58,309 bases of DNA from Tritrichomonas foetus (GCA_001839685.1 MLAK01000826.1:1-58309); one strand, 5' to 3'. Counted from the stretch's first letter, positions 29,109-39,316 are shown. The notes: generated by a model from the letters alone, not told the origin. Made by a program: numbers and translations.

Positions 29109-30248
29109 TCATTTCTTTCCAAACATCCTCATCACTCCAGCCAAAGGTGAAACTTTATGGTCAATATCCCAGCATTTGTTTGCAAAAAGTAACACTTTTT
29201 TAAGATCCATCCCTTCCGGCATATTCTGTAAAGCCGAAATAGTGTCTCCGTAATTTGTTGGTGTTAAAGTTGATTTTATTTCGTTGAGATGACCTAATCC
29301 AATATAAAATTCAAACTCAATCAATGTATCAAAATGAGCGAATAAATCATCCCAAATAGTGATGATATCAGGTAGATCATGTTCTTGACAAAATAATAAA
29401 TTAAACCATCGAAAACAATACAAAATTGGATGAATTTTTAACGTTTCAATAATTCTCGAAACTTCTGGTAAATGCTTGGATGTTAAACTTGTGAACTCAC
29501 CTAAACGATGAATAATAATTGATGATTGATCAGTAGTTGTATACAACTCGTGTAAAGGAGTTTCAGTGAGCAGTGTTTGGAGACACTGAAAAGTCAAAGC
29601 TTCAAGAAGTTCAACATCATTATTTAAAAATGGCAGTGCCATATAAAAGACATAATAAAAAGGAATTACCAATTCATTAAAACCTTGCATATAACCCAAG
29701 CCGACATTCAGTGAAGCAAACGTATATAAAACACGTTCTAATCGTCGTGCGTGCCGACCAAATTGGTACATAAATTCGTCGGCTTCACATACTGGCTGAT
29801 CTGTTGGAATTGGATCCGCTGGAAGAAAGAAAATCGTCCGTCCTGTTCGAACTATGTCGCCGTGAATAATTCCCATTACATCATTTCGTTTAAGTTGAAA
29901 ATTAACGATTTGCATCTGATTCGGAAAGTTCTTGGTATGCCAGTCCTCCATCTCGTTGTCTTTAACAAAAGCCCAATATGATTTGGTTATTTCTTTTTTG
30001 ACTGATCCCCACTGAAGCGGATCTTTCGGATAAATATTTAATAAGCAAAGCCAGGCAACTGCACGGTCCTCAGGCGGACACTGGTCAAGCCCTAATGCCG
30101 ATAATTTTCGAATTTCGTTTATATCAATTTGCTCACGGTCAAAGCTTGGATTCGCCAAAGGAAGAATCTTAAATTCATTTGCTGAAGAGCGCATCAAAAA
30201 TTTTTTATGAAAAAGTGGCTCAAAATCAAGGTAAATTGATTTAACCAT
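29109..30248 (-). CDS. TBC-domain Rab GTPase-activating protein (TBC1D13-like)
   Basis: This 379-aa protein starts at the ATG at 30246-30248. The TBC domain fills most of the chain (about 35-345). The dual-finger motifs are intact: IHGDIVRT near 123-130 supplies the arginine finger, and GLGYMQG near 183-189 the glutamine finger. Other family blocks are PPEDRAVAWLCLL, LYTFASLNVG, and LKIHPILYCFRWFNLLFCQE followed by DIITIWDDLF. The short TBC-only layout and the WFNLLFCQEHDLPDIITIWD block are like TBC1D13. It should stimulate GTP hydrolysis by one or more Rabs. The window carries two Rabs, but pairing with either is speculation. Confidence 0.92.
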   Translation of the reverse strand: MVKSIYLDFEPLFHKKFLMRSSANEFKILPLANPSFDREQIDINEIRKLSALGLDQCPPEDRAVAWLCLLNIYPKDPLQWGSVKKEITKSYWAFVKDNEMEDWHTKNFPNQMQIVNFQLKRNDVMGIIHGDIVRTGRTIFFLPADPIPTDQPVCEADEFMYQFGRHARRLERVLYTFASLNVGLGYMQGFNELVIPFYYVFYMALPFLNNDVELLEALTFQCLQTLLTETPLHELYTTTDQSSIIIHRLGEFTSLTSKHLPEVSRIIETLKIHPILYCFRWFNLLFCQEHDLPDIITIWDDLFAHFDTLIEFEFYIGLGHLNEIKSTLTPTNYGDTISALQNMPEGMDLKKVLLFANKCWDIDHKVSPLAGVMRMFGKK

Positions 30249-30525
30249 ATAAAATCTTCAATTAAATCGAGATTTTCGCGAAAGTTATCAATCAAAATCA
30301 AAATTAGATTGATGTCATAAGATTACATTTGAACAAACAATATAAAATTCCATTTCATAAGTCACCTAACTAATATATTATTTCCAATCTTGATAAATAG
30401 CGGCTCTCCTTTTTGATAAACAGATTTCATAAAAATATAAGAAAATAATAAAATGATAAATCAAAAACAAAACTTATTAGTTAGTTCTAAATGGAGATTT
30501 AATAAAAAACATGTTTTGTAGACAC

Positions 30526-31884
30526 TCACTCAGCATCTTCAGCAAGTGCAGGTGTAGATTCTTCTTCTTGAGGCACACTTTCTTCTTCTTGTGGCATACT
30601 TTCTTCATTGGAGGCTCCTGCTTGTTCTTCACTTAGATTTCCTTCATTTTGTTCAGAATATTCCTGCTGATTTTGTTGGGACTCATCATTCGGCTGTGAA
30701 TCCAAAACTTCACCCATCACATTGTTCATTTCATTTTCTGCAGTTTCTTCATTTTCTGCAGTTTCTTCATTTTCTGCAATTTCTTCATTTTCTGCAATTT
30801 CTTCATTTTCTGCAGTTTCTTCATTTTCTGCAGTTTCTTCATTTTCTGCAATTTCTTCATTTTCTGCAGTTTCTTCATTCTCTGCAGTTTCTTCATTTCC
30901 TGCAATTTCTTCATTTTGTGCATCATTCTGTGAAATATCTAATGTACTATCCTGGGCATCATCTTGCGTATAATCTTGTGTACTATTTTGAGTGTTGTTT
31001 AAAGAGTTGCTGAGTGAATTATTGAGAGTGCTGTTCATGGTGTTGTTGAATGAGGAAATGTCTTCATCCGATTTTTCTAGTTCCGGGAAGTTTTCATCGC
31101 CATTCATTATATTGGTCTTTCGGCCAGGTGAGTTTACAAGATTGCTATTATTAGTTTGATTCAATGTATCAGATTTCAATTGTGCGAAAGACTTCCTCAA
31201 TCTGAATCCTCGCCAAACTTTTTGAATCAGTTCAGCAGCCTCTTCCTCAAGGGTGGGCGGAATTGTCACTCTTGTGAGGCGCTTTTTCTCATGTTCAATA
31301 GCAAGTTTCAAATTTGTGATTATTTCTTTATTTCTGTAGATTTCATATTCTTCCTCGTTTGCTTTTTCGTCATTATCGGCCAATCGCGCGAGCTGTCTTT
31401 TCAGTCTGCAAAAGTCGCGATGGTCGTGGCTGAGTCTGAGTCTGAGTTTTGAAGCAATCATTTTCTTCTCCAAAAAGAGCGCCTTATCAACAAGTTTCGC
31501 ATTTTCGGCAATCAATTGAGTTTTTTCCGCGAAGCTGTCGAAATCTTTATAGACAACAAGTTTACGACGTCCTGCCTTCTTCTCGATTGAATTAATCAGG
31601 ACTGCTCTTTTGTCAATCCTTCGAGAGATTTTATTTAATTCGCTTTCGAATTGATCGATTAAGTAATTTTGTGAGGCAATCTCGTCGGAAGAATTGAAAG
31701 CTGACAATGTCTCGAGTAGATTTCGGTTTTCTTCTTCGCATTGAGAAATTGTAATTCGAAGTTTTTCGATTTCATTTTGAAGTGGTTTTGATGTTGACGA
31801 TTTTGGCGGTTTGGCATTATTCCAAGACTTATAAAGCGTTGTTTTAGATGATTGATTGGGAACTCGGATTCGCGGTGAGTGCAT
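30526..31884 (-). CDS. IQ-motif coiled-coil protein with acidic hexapeptide repeat
   Basis: This 452-aa protein starts at the ATG at 31882-31884. Residues about 35-205 are coiled coil. An IQ motif follows at about 215-235 (AELIQKVWRGFRLRKSF), likely binding calmodulin or a centrin. Then comes an Asn/Ser/Thr-rich linker with NNTMNSTLNNSLSNSLNN-like repetition. An acidic tandem hexapeptide ENEE(T/I)A, about eleven copies, occupies about 323-385, and the C-terminus is Glu/Gln-rich. Coiled coil plus IQ suggests a cytoskeletal or axonemal scaffold (dynein-regulatory-complex IQ proteins were considered), but nothing diagnostic is present. Confidence 0.8.
   Translation of the reverse strand: MHSPRIRVPNQSSKTTLYKSWNNAKPPKSSTSKPLQNEIEKLRITISQCEEENRNLLETLSAFNSSDEIASQNYLIDQFESELNKISRRIDKRAVLINSIEKKAGRRKLVVYKDFDSFAEKTQLIAENAKLVDKALFLEKKMIASKLRLRLSHDHRDFCRLKRQLARLADNDEKANEEEYEIYRNKEIITNLKLAIEHEKKRLTRVTIPPTLEEEAAELIQKVWRGFRLRKSFAQLKSDTLNQTNNSNLVNSPGRKTNIMNGDENFPELEKSDEDISSFNNTMNSTLNNSLSNSLNNTQNSTQDYTQDDAQDSTLDISQNDAQNEEIAGNEETAENEETAENEEIAENEETAENEETAENEEIAENEEIAENEETAENEETAENEMNNVMGEVLDSQPNDESQQNQQEYSEQNEGNLSEEQAGASNEESMPQEEESVPQEEESTPALAEDAE
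30729..30915. repeat. 18-bp in-frame tandem repeat inside the IQ protein gene
   Basis: About ten to eleven copies of an 18-bp unit (TTTCTGC(A)(G/A)TTTCTTCAT on the plus strand) encode the hexapeptide ENEETA/ENEEIA. The unit length is divisible by three, so expansion or contraction keeps the frame and leaves all frames of this stretch open. Confidence 0.95.
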
Positions 31885-32056
31885 TCAAACGTATGGCAAT
31901 TTTACATAACATGTCATACTTGTTTTTTCCTCCGAAATCATCCAAAAGATAACCAAACTTTTTCTATGTTTATTTGATCAATTCATAGCTTGCTAGATCT
32001 ATTCAATATAAAATGCCACTAAATTATGAGGAGACCGTTTATAGGCATAATTTTTG

Positions 32057-34708
32057 ATGGAAAACTTTTCTTTCCAACAATTCATTGAAACTCTGCTATT
32101 TCTTCGAAGGGGTCAATTCCAAAGCGAACAACAAATTCACGATTTAAAGTCTCTTGTCGAAACCCATCCAAATTCATTTGAATATTGCCTGCAAATATAT
32201 GAATCAAATGATCCAAATATTCGCTCTTTAATACCAATGTTAAATCGCATTATGATTAGCCAATATAGACAAATTTATCAACAGTCGAGTTTCAAGCATT
32301 TTCTCCAAACTAATCCGAATATGATTGAAAGAATCCTTCAAATTATATTGAATACTCCTGACTATATTGATGAAATTTATATGTTGTATACTTCATTTTC
32401 ACAGTATTTAGATCAAGCCACAAATGAGAATTTCCTTCATCGAATTTTCACTTCAATGATGAATTTATTTTCAAATTACATTCAAAATCAAAATGATTAT
32501 GTTTCTTTAAACCACGCAATCGTTTTATTGAATTACAGTCACAGTTTATATCGAGTTCCATCATGCAATAAAAGCCAATTGATTGTTGAGCAATATCTTC
32601 CATCTATTTATGAATTTTTCAAAAATTATTTTTCAATTGAAACAATTCAAAATGAAAATTTGAATACTATAAATATTGCATTATTCAACTTTTTAGAGCC
32701 ATTAGCACGTTATTACTTTCCTTGTTTTCTTAATTTTTCATTTTTTGAATTCTTATTTAATTCGATTGATCATATTTCTAATTTTGGAAATAATGGATTT
32801 CCTCCACTTGCAAACCGTAATGTGACTGATGTTTATATTCACTTAATTAATTTGATTGTTTCTTTGTACTGTTGGGTAAGCAACTTATTTTTCTCTGGTG
32901 ATCGATTTCCAAATGAGAGTGAAATATTTTTAAATCAATATAGCCCTATTTTATTTCATAAGTTTATGAGAATTGTCCTTTTTTGTCGAAACTCTTTTGT
33001 TTTTGATCCTGCCTTGAGTATTCATTATAGTTTATTATATGGTATTTTTTCTATTATTCGTTATTTGAAATTCATTAATTATGAAATGACAACTGAAGAA
33101 TTAAATAATTTATTACAGATCACAATCATTTATTCAAATTTATCTGAAGATGCACAAAATCAATTTATTGTTAATCCTGTAATTCATTTTATTCAAGCTT
33201 ATGGACATTCTAATGTTAGCTCCTTTGAACCTTTATCATTTTCACGATGGTGTGTTATTTATTTATTCTATAAAAGTCCTGAAACTATTATTAATACTTT
33301 AAATAGTATTGAAGTTTATTCACCAGGTCTTCTTATTTTGTATAGCAGCATTTATGAAGAGATAATTTCTCATCCTGCAAAATTTCAAGAGAATCTACAA
33401 GTTTTAAATGCAATGATTCCAAAAATGCAGCAATTTTTGACACGAAATATCGACAATGATCTTCTAATATTCATGAGTGAAGTTCCTCATATATTGGATG
33501 AAAATATGCTTTCTCAAATGGGTTCACTTGCTTTAAATTTACTTCAAATTGATTCAGAAAACTTTTCACCAATGGATCAATATAATTTCACTATTGGATG
33601 TCATCTTGTTTATGGATTATTAACTGCAAAATACTCTAATATTCAAAATCACATTCAATTGATTCTTTCAAACGTTCCTATTTGTATTACAGATTTTGGA
33701 TTATCTGCGATTTTTTTATATTTTTCTCAATCGCAAGAAATGCTGGCAAGTTATTCTTCTATGTTAATTGAAATGTATATCAAATTGATGAGAAATATGA
33801 CTAATGATTTCCGTGAAAGTAATGAAGATTTAGAGAAACAAGAAGCTATTATCTATAACAAAATAATCAATTCTTTTAATCAAATATTAAATATACATAA
33901 CTGTGATTTACCAGTTCAATGTTTTAGCCAATTTATCCATGATTATATAAGTTTCGGCCAATGCTCAATTATCATCATATCTCGAATTATTTGTAATGTT
34001 GTAAAATCACAAGCAACTAATTATTTAGATCTTTTAAAATTGTTTTTCATTGAGTGTTCAAACGATCACTTAAATGATCTTTCTGTTGATCAATATTTAA
34101 ATATATATGCTGATGAATTTGTTCGCCCATTTATTTTCTTAATTATTCAAGATCCTCAAGTTTTTCTTCAATGGGATGCTCATGGACCATTAATTCAATT
34201 CGTATATAATTTTTATTGTGATAACACAAGAAATGAAGATGAAGTTATTGATAAATATTATTATTCGATCTTTTTATGCCATTGTATTATTATTGGTGCA
34301 GTCCCACCTGAATTTATATTCGAATTCACTATGCGTGCAATCAATGATTTCAATGTTTCTATGAATTCTAATCCAGAAGAATCGAGCGAGTTCGGCTTTA
34401 TTTGTTTTGATGCTGTTTCCTCTGCTTTGAAAGTTAATACGCCAATTAATCTTGATTCAGAATTTGTTTTGAAATGGGCGAATTTTGTTGCTTCTGGATA
34501 TGTTTATCGATGCTCAGAAATAGTGAGGTATTCATTTGCACTGAGTTTGTTGGCACCTTCATTCCAAGATAATGTGAGAAATAGAATCAAAGAAGTTTTA
34601 GAAATACTTCAGAAAGGAAACATAACACCAATTCCGAATAATGATTTATTTAATTCATCTGAAAATGCAATTGGATTACTTGCAGATAAACCCTTTGGCT
34701 TTTCTTAA
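32057..34708 (+). CDS. Large helical-repeat protein, possibly karyopherin-like
   Basis: This 883-aa protein uses the ATG at 32057. It is helical almost throughout, with repeated amphipathic helix pairs and abundant Leu, Ile, Phe, Asn and Gln, as in HEAT/ARM solenoids. The first 75 residues (RRGQFQSEQQIHDLKSLV, then a helix ending NDPNIRSLIPMLNRIMISQ) resemble the importin-beta N-terminal fold, in which an exportin/importin binds Ran. Length also fits a karyopherin. No Ran-binding signature can be confirmed by eye, so nuclear transport is an inference. The spacer to the divergent IQ protein gene is about 170 bp. Confidence 0.65.
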   Translation: MENFSFQQFIETLLFLRRGQFQSEQQIHDLKSLVETHPNSFEYCLQIYESNDPNIRSLIPMLNRIMISQYRQIYQQSSFKHFLQTNPNMIERILQIILNTPDYIDEIYMLYTSFSQYLDQATNENFLHRIFTSMMNLFSNYIQNQNDYVSLNHAIVLLNYSHSLYRVPSCNKSQLIVEQYLPSIYEFFKNYFSIETIQNENLNTINIALFNFLEPLARYYFPCFLNFSFFEFLFNSIDHISNFGNNGFPPLANRNVTDVYIHLINLIVSLYCWVSNLFFSGDRFPNESEIFLNQYSPILFHKFMRIVLFCRNSFVFDPALSIHYSLLYGIFSIIRYLKFINYEMTTEELNNLLQITIIYSNLSEDAQNQFIVNPVIHFIQAYGHSNVSSFEPLSFSRWCVIYLFYKSPETIINTLNSIEVYSPGLLILYSSIYEEIISHPAKFQENLQVLNAMIPKMQQFLTRNIDNDLLIFMSEVPHILDENMLSQMGSLALNLLQIDSENFSPMDQYNFTIGCHLVYGLLTAKYSNIQNHIQLILSNVPICITDFGLSAIFLYFSQSQEMLASYSSMLIEMYIKLMRNMTNDFRESNEDLEKQEAIIYNKIINSFNQILNIHNCDLPVQCFSQFIHDYISFGQCSIIIISRIICNVVKSQATNYLDLLKLFFIECSNDHLNDLSVDQYLNIYADEFVRPFIFLIIQDPQVFLQWDAHGPLIQFVYNFYCDNTRNEDEVIDKYYYSIFLCHCIIIGAVPPEFIFEFTMRAINDFNVSMNSNPEESSEFGFICFDAVSSALKVNTPINLDSEFVLKWANFVASGYVYRCSEIVRYSFALSLLAPSFQDNVRNRIKEVLEILQKGNITPIPNNDLFNSSENAIGLLADKPFGFS

Positions 34709-34849
34709 ATATTATTTCCCCGTGTTTTGATATTAAAGAAGGCATAATCTTTGTTAAAAATTTATAATAAAAATTAACATACAAGTAATTATAATATGAT
34801 GATATTTAATATAATTTAATTCATTTATTTTTTATCAATTATTGAATGG

Positions 34850-35865
34850 AGAGCCGATATATATTAGTATCAACATAAATAAAAAATGATATTAATCTTG
34901 AATATCGGCAAAATGAAGTGATGTTTCAAAAATATTGATTTTTCATTTGAGAAATGAGAGCAACCAGGAATAATAAATTAAAATATTATTTTGGGAATTG
35001 ATATCGATATTTCGACTCAGAAAATGAATAATGAAGTGGTGTCATACGTAAAATTGATAACATGACCAGTTAATTAATGATATTCTTTTTGTACACTACA
35101 TTTGGAATTAATATCATTATTCGGTTGATGCAGTAAAATATTGCTAACTTCATATTGGTTTCTCAAACATGCTAAATGAAGTGGTGTTCGTTCAAGGATG
35201 AATATCAATTTTATTTAATATATTTAAAATATGGCTTTTTCTTTTTCTCTATTTAGTTGTCCTTCATATAAATTGTTCATTTCATCTTCAGTTATCTAAC
35301 AAACTTCAAATATTTTTGATAGAATGATTTGTTGTTTTAGATTTAAGGACACATAAAAAAAAAAAAGATCTCTGACAAAGCAGTTTCTTTTATAATATAT
35401 AAAATATCTATGATTCCTTCTTTAACAAGAAAAAGTGTAAAACGCTAATCCATACAAAATATAAACATTGTTGAATGATGGAATTTCTCATTAAGTGAAT
35501 GATTAGAATTTAATTCTGGTAAAATGACAATATAAACTTCTTTCATATATTTCAACTTGTTTACTTTGGTTGAAATATTGATATAAATGAACCAGAAATC
35601 GAAGGAAACCTTCATAAATTGAAAAATTATTCGCAATTGAAATAATATGAAAATAATTAAAAAGTTTTTGCATTTCTGTTGAAATGTCTGATTCATCGCA
35701 ATTAGCAAGAGATGTCATCATCTCTTGTAAATCGCAAAAAATTCCGATTGCCATTTCAGTTAATTTTGATATTACTTTGAATGTTCTCTCAATTAATACT
35801 CTTTTAATACATCTCATAGAAATAACTAGGCGGTTAATTGTCAAACTGATTGAGACATAAGCCAA
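34850..35865 (-). pseudogene. Decayed ankyrin-repeat protein gene
   Basis: Read on the minus strand from 35865, an N-terminal helical segment (CDLQEMMTSLANCDESDIS; then IYEGFLRFLVHLYQY) resembles the front of trichomonad ankyrin proteins. It stops near 35503 and continues in other frames (LVKEGIIDILYIIKETALSE near 35420-35360; ITEDEMNNLYEGQLNREKEK near 35290-35230). Ankyrin repeats follow at about 35190-35080 (ERTPLHLACLRNQYEVSNIL, then NNDINS) and about 35047-34985 (TPLHYS...), with a remnant ETSLHFADIQ near 34925. At least three frame changes and stops separate the parts. This fits a pseudogene better than an intron-containing gene. Confidence 0.75.
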
Positions 35866-35978
35866 ATCCTTACAATTTTCTGTAAATAAATAATTAGTTT
35901 GAATGTCGTTAACAACATTAATTGTTAACTAAAAATTAGATTAATAACCTTGTATCGGTTTAAAAATTCCTTTGAAAA

Positions 35979-35986
35979 TCACTTTA
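35979..35986 (+). promoter_or_regulatory. Candidate Inr of the LRR-PP2C gene
   Basis: Reads TCACTTTA, with the +1 A 32 nt upstream of the ATG at 36013. Confidence 0.35.
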
Positions 35987-36012
35987 TATTTTTTTTCGAG
36001 AAAGAATAGACA

Positions 36013-37653
36013 ATGGGAACAGAAGCAAGTCGCCAAAAAGCACAAAAAATCGTAAATCTAACAGCTAGAACGGTTTTCTTGAATTTTATCGAAGCAATTG
36101 ACGCTCAACCGAATGATGTTAAAAATTCATCAAAATTCAAAAAAATGGCTTACGCTTTCTATAAATCGTGTAAAAATCAGCCAGAAGGAAATACGTATCT
36201 ATCGCTTGTTCTCACCGGAAAAGACATAGGCCCTCAATTTGTGAAAATAGGAATAAATTTCCTTCGAACTTATTCAATGATCACCAAAATATCACTTCGC
36301 GCATCGTCCTTATCGAAAGAAGACGCAGTATCCATTTCCAGATTCATCAAATGCAGCACAACGATCAAAGAAATTGATTTATCTGAAAATAAGCTTGGAA
36401 ATGAAGGGGTTTCGGCAATTCTGTCTGCCTCCGTTGGACACCCCCGTCTAGAAGCGCTCATATTGGAGTCAACAGGTGCTTCTGATTCAGTGGCGAATAA
36501 TATTAATGAATTGATTCTTAAAAACTCATGTTTGAAGATTCTCAGGCTCACGCCTCTGAATTTGTCAAGCTCGTCTATCAAAACCATATCAGCATCTATT
36601 AAAAATAACACAAAATTGACACTCTTTACATTTACTGACCCAAATACACCAACCCCAAATAATATCAAAACAATATTGGACAGGAATAATGAAATTCATA
36701 ATATTGTAGATGAAATCATTTCAGCACCATGGCACAGAACATTCAAAAAGCGAAATGATTTATTCAAATCTGTCAAAGGAAGAAGAATGGCTGAGGGAAG
36801 GGTTCAACAAATGGATAAATTAAAAGGAACTCCACTTCATCATTTATTTACTGAAACCCAACAAAGAGCTACTAATATGACACCGTGCCATAATGCAGAA
36901 GGAACAGGATCAGTCAGAATCGGAACAAGTGAAACAATTGGTGTCCGTGAAGCAATGGAAGATTTCACAGTTATTAAACAAGATTTCATGAATTCTGGAA
37001 CTATCTTCGTTGGTTTATTTGATGGTCATGGAGGAAGAGAAGCTTCAGAATATTCAGGAAATAATCTTCCAACTATTCTTGAAAAATACAAACAAGAACC
37101 AGTTCCAAAAGCATTAGAAAATACCTTCAGTGAAGTTCATAAAAACCTTCAACCATGGTGTCCATATGTTGGAACAACAGCTTGTGTTGCTTTACTCACA
37201 CAACAAAATATCGTGGTTGCAAATGTTGGAGATACTCGTTGTGTCATGGTGAAAAATAATCAAGTAAAACAACTTACAATCGATCATAAGCCAGATATTC
37301 CTGAAGAAAAGAAGTTTATTGAAAAGCATGGTGGATATGTTGAGCAGGAGCGTGTGAATGGAATGCTGGCCATTTCAAGATCGCTCGGCGATAGTGCAAT
37401 TGGTGATGCAATTAACTGTAAACCATATATTGCACAAGAAAATATTAATGGATCTTGCATTTTCATTTTTGCATGTGATGGTGTTTGGGATGTGATTTCA
37501 AATGAAGATGCTGCCAACATCGTAAAAAGTGAAATTGATCCTATGCTTGCCGCAAGAAAACTTAGAGACTCTGCAATGGATGCTGGATCAACAGATAATA
37601 TTTCTGTTGTAGTAATTTTCATCTCTGGAAATGATCAAGAAGATAGTGATTAA
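36013..37653 (+). CDS. PP2C phosphatase with N-terminal leucine-rich repeats
   Basis: This 546-aa protein starts at the ATG at 36013. It begins MGTEAS, matching the N-myristoylation pattern (Gly2, Ser6). Residues about 90-215 contain LRR units of the RNI/NLR type (IKEIDLSENKLGNEGVSAIL; LKILRLTPLNLSSSSIKTI). The PP2C (PPM) domain spans about 297-541, with metal-binding and core motifs MEDF near 315, FVGLFDGHGG near 333-342, VGTTACVAL, VANVGDTRCV, TIDHKPD, AISRSLGD, FACDGVWDV and DNISVVVI. All metal-ligand aspartates look present, so an active Mg/Mn-dependent Ser/Thr phosphatase is expected, probably tethered to membrane by myristate and targeted by the LRRs. Confidence 0.93.
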   Translation: MGTEASRQKAQKIVNLTARTVFLNFIEAIDAQPNDVKNSSKFKKMAYAFYKSCKNQPEGNTYLSLVLTGKDIGPQFVKIGINFLRTYSMITKISLRASSLSKEDAVSISRFIKCSTTIKEIDLSENKLGNEGVSAILSASVGHPRLEALILESTGASDSVANNINELILKNSCLKILRLTPLNLSSSSIKTISASIKNNTKLTLFTFTDPNTPTPNNIKTILDRNNEIHNIVDEIISAPWHRTFKKRNDLFKSVKGRRMAEGRVQQMDKLKGTPLHHLFTETQQRATNMTPCHNAEGTGSVRIGTSETIGVREAMEDFTVIKQDFMNSGTIFVGLFDGHGGREASEYSGNNLPTILEKYKQEPVPKALENTFSEVHKNLQPWCPYVGTTACVALLTQQNIVVANVGDTRCVMVKNNQVKQLTIDHKPDIPEEKKFIEKHGGYVEQERVNGMLAISRSLGDSAIGDAINCKPYIAQENINGSCIFIFACDGVWDVISNEDAANIVKSEIDPMLAARKLRDSAMDAGSTDNISVVVIFISGNDQEDSD

Positions 37654-37756
37654 TTTTCATGTAAATTTTGTAAAGCAAATTTCATTTTTATCTCTTTCCA
37701 TTTTCATCTCTTTTATTAAAAAAGAAAAAGAAAGAAAATGATAACGATATTTTTAT

Positions 37757-39313
37757 TTACATGAGGTTTTGGCGCGCAACAAACGGATCATTTCCACCAC
37801 TTTCTAAATAGAAAAGTGCACTCTTTAAAGGAATTCCCATCTTTACAATACACTCTGCAAGGAATCGAATTTGTTCCGTGTTCATTGTCGAGGCAACTTT
37901 ATAATCTGTAAGATCATCAGGATTTGTAATTGCTTGTTCACCGCGCGCTTCAATGTACTGTTTCCATGGATTTCCAAATACTGAATTTGGTTGGCATATA
38001 CTTTTCAGAACAGGCAGCATCTCTGCCACATAGGGTGGCATATTTGAAAATAGACTTGGCTGTTGGAAATTTGAGGACATGCTTGCTTGTTGCATTAGTA
38101 ATGCAAGGTTTAGTTGCTGCTGTGTTCTTAACGTTTCGTCCTGGACTTGGCGGAGATGTGAGTACTTTTCTTCTATAAGAGATTCTGTCATGAATCGATT
38201 ATGTCCTGGATAAGCAATTTTGACACAATCAGCAAGCAATTCTTTGAGGATTTGATTACGCCTCTCCTGCGGATATTCAGGGTGATCAAAAAGTTCTTCA
38301 ACTCTCAGATTTATGTTAGGATTAGAGAAAATGCCTTTTTGCAAATAGAGTTCAGCAAGCAGTATCTTACCAAAGGCTAGCCTTAAAGCGTTTCGTGCCT
38401 CACGTTCATTATATCCGCGCCTGACTAATTCTTGAAGATCGCTTTCGTTGTACATCCCCATGAGTGAAGGATTGAAAGCGGGCGAGGAATATATATTCTG
38501 TAGAAGGCTAGGATATCCGTAATTCCCGAAAAGTCTGCTTGGCTGTGGATAGCCACAATATGGATTTGTTTGAGAAACACTAGGAAGATACGGTTGTTGA
38601 TATGGTGCATACTGTTGTTGTTGTTGCTGATGCATTTGTGAAGGTTGTTGTTGCATTTGTGAAGGTTGTTGTTGCATTTGTGATGCTTGTTGTTGATATG
38701 GTGCATAATGTTGTTGTTGTTGCATTTCTGATGTTTGTTGTTGCATTTGTGATGTTTGTTGTTGCACTTGTGATGTTTGTTGTTGCATTTGTGATGTTTG
38801 CTGTGAAAAAGCGGGAATGTGAGGTGATTGAGAAAATTCTGGATTTGGCTGAAAATGTGAATTTTGGGTTGGTGGATTTTGTGTGTTGATTTGCGGTTGT
38901 GTAGGCGGTTCAACTGCTGGTGGCTGCTGGATATAATTTTGCTGGCTGGCTGAGCTATTTGATGGCCTATTTTGCGGTGGCACTATTTGACTGTCATCGG
39001 AGTTAATATTTCTTGGGTTTGGAGACGAATTTTCGTTTAAATTTAAATGGGCAGAAATATTCTGTCGGATATTTTGTGAGACAATAAATGCAATCGTTGA
39101 ATTGTCTTTCAATCTAAAATCTTGAAGTTTTTGTTCGTTTTTTAGGATTTTGCCGCTGAATACGAGTTTAAAATTTGTGATATCGTTTTGTGACGAAATT
39201 CCAACTTTTTCTGCAATCGCAGCTTTGAGATCTAATACAGTTTTATCGTCTGGCAAGATTTCAAGCTCAATCGTAAACTTGGGATTGTGGAGGCTGATAA
39301 TCAATCTCACCAT
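37757..39313 (-). CDS. Ubiquitin-like/UBA domain protein (ubiquilin-type shuttle)
   Basis: I chose the ATG at 39311-39313 (518 aa) over the in-frame ATG at 39368-39370. The chain then begins directly with the UBL (MVRLIISLHNPKF), and a TCACTTTT initiator-like motif lies between the two ATGs. Residues 1 to about 80 form a ubiquitin-like fold (KLVFSGKILKNEQKLQDFRL). Residues about 85-260 are Gln/Pro/Asn-rich with short repeats QQQ(T/P)SQM. The middle and C-terminal parts are helical, with two UBA-like segments: ESDLQELVRRGYNEREARNA near 305 and MGIPLKSALFYLESGGND near the end. A UBL at the front with UBA-like ends suits a shuttle delivering ubiquitinated clients to the proteasome. The family is probable; a specific ubiquilin orthology is not shown. 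Confidence 0.75.
   Translation of the reverse strand: MVRLIISLHNPKFTIELEILPDDKTVLDLKAAIAEKVGISSQNDITNFKLVFSGKILKNEQKLQDFRLKDNSTIAFIVSQNIRQNISAHLNLNENSSPNPRNINSDDSQIVPPQNRPSNSSASQQNYIQQPPAVEPPTQPQINTQNPPTQNSHFQPNPEFSQSPHIPAFSQQTSQMQQQTSQVQQQTSQMQQQTSEMQQQQHYAPYQQQASQMQQQPSQMQQQPSQMHQQQQQQYAPYQQPYLPSVSQTNPYCGYPQPSRLFGNYGYPSLLQNIYSSPAFNPSLMGMYNESDLQELVRRGYNEREARNALRLAFGKILLAELYLQKGIFSNPNINLRVEELFDHPEYPQERRNQILKELLADCVKIAYPGHNRFMTESLIEEKYSHLRQVQDETLRTQQQLNLALLMQQASMSSNFQQPSLFSNMPPYVAEMLPVLKSICQPNSVFGNPWKQYIEARGEQAITNPDDLTDYKVASTMNTEQIRFLAECIVKMGIPLKSALFYLESGGNDPFVARQNLM
38598..38812. repeat. Gln-codon repeat inside the UBL/UBA gene
   Basis: Imperfect 21-30-bp units encoding QQQ(T/P)SQM or QQQQYAPYQQ. 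Same-period open frames on the other strand and frames are shadows of the repeat. Confidence 0.85.
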
Positions 39314-39316
39314 TCG

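Noticed and set aside
30591..31013. Plus- and minus-strand open frames over the IQ protein repeat
   Set aside because: An 18-bp unit without stops leaves all frames open; only the frame continuous with the coiled coil and IQ motif is coding.
38425..38913. Second open frame (His/Asn/Lys-rich) and an opposite-strand Val/Phe-rich frame inside the UBL/UBA gene
   Set aside because: Shadows of the CAA/CAG-rich repeat; the UBL-containing frame is the coding one.
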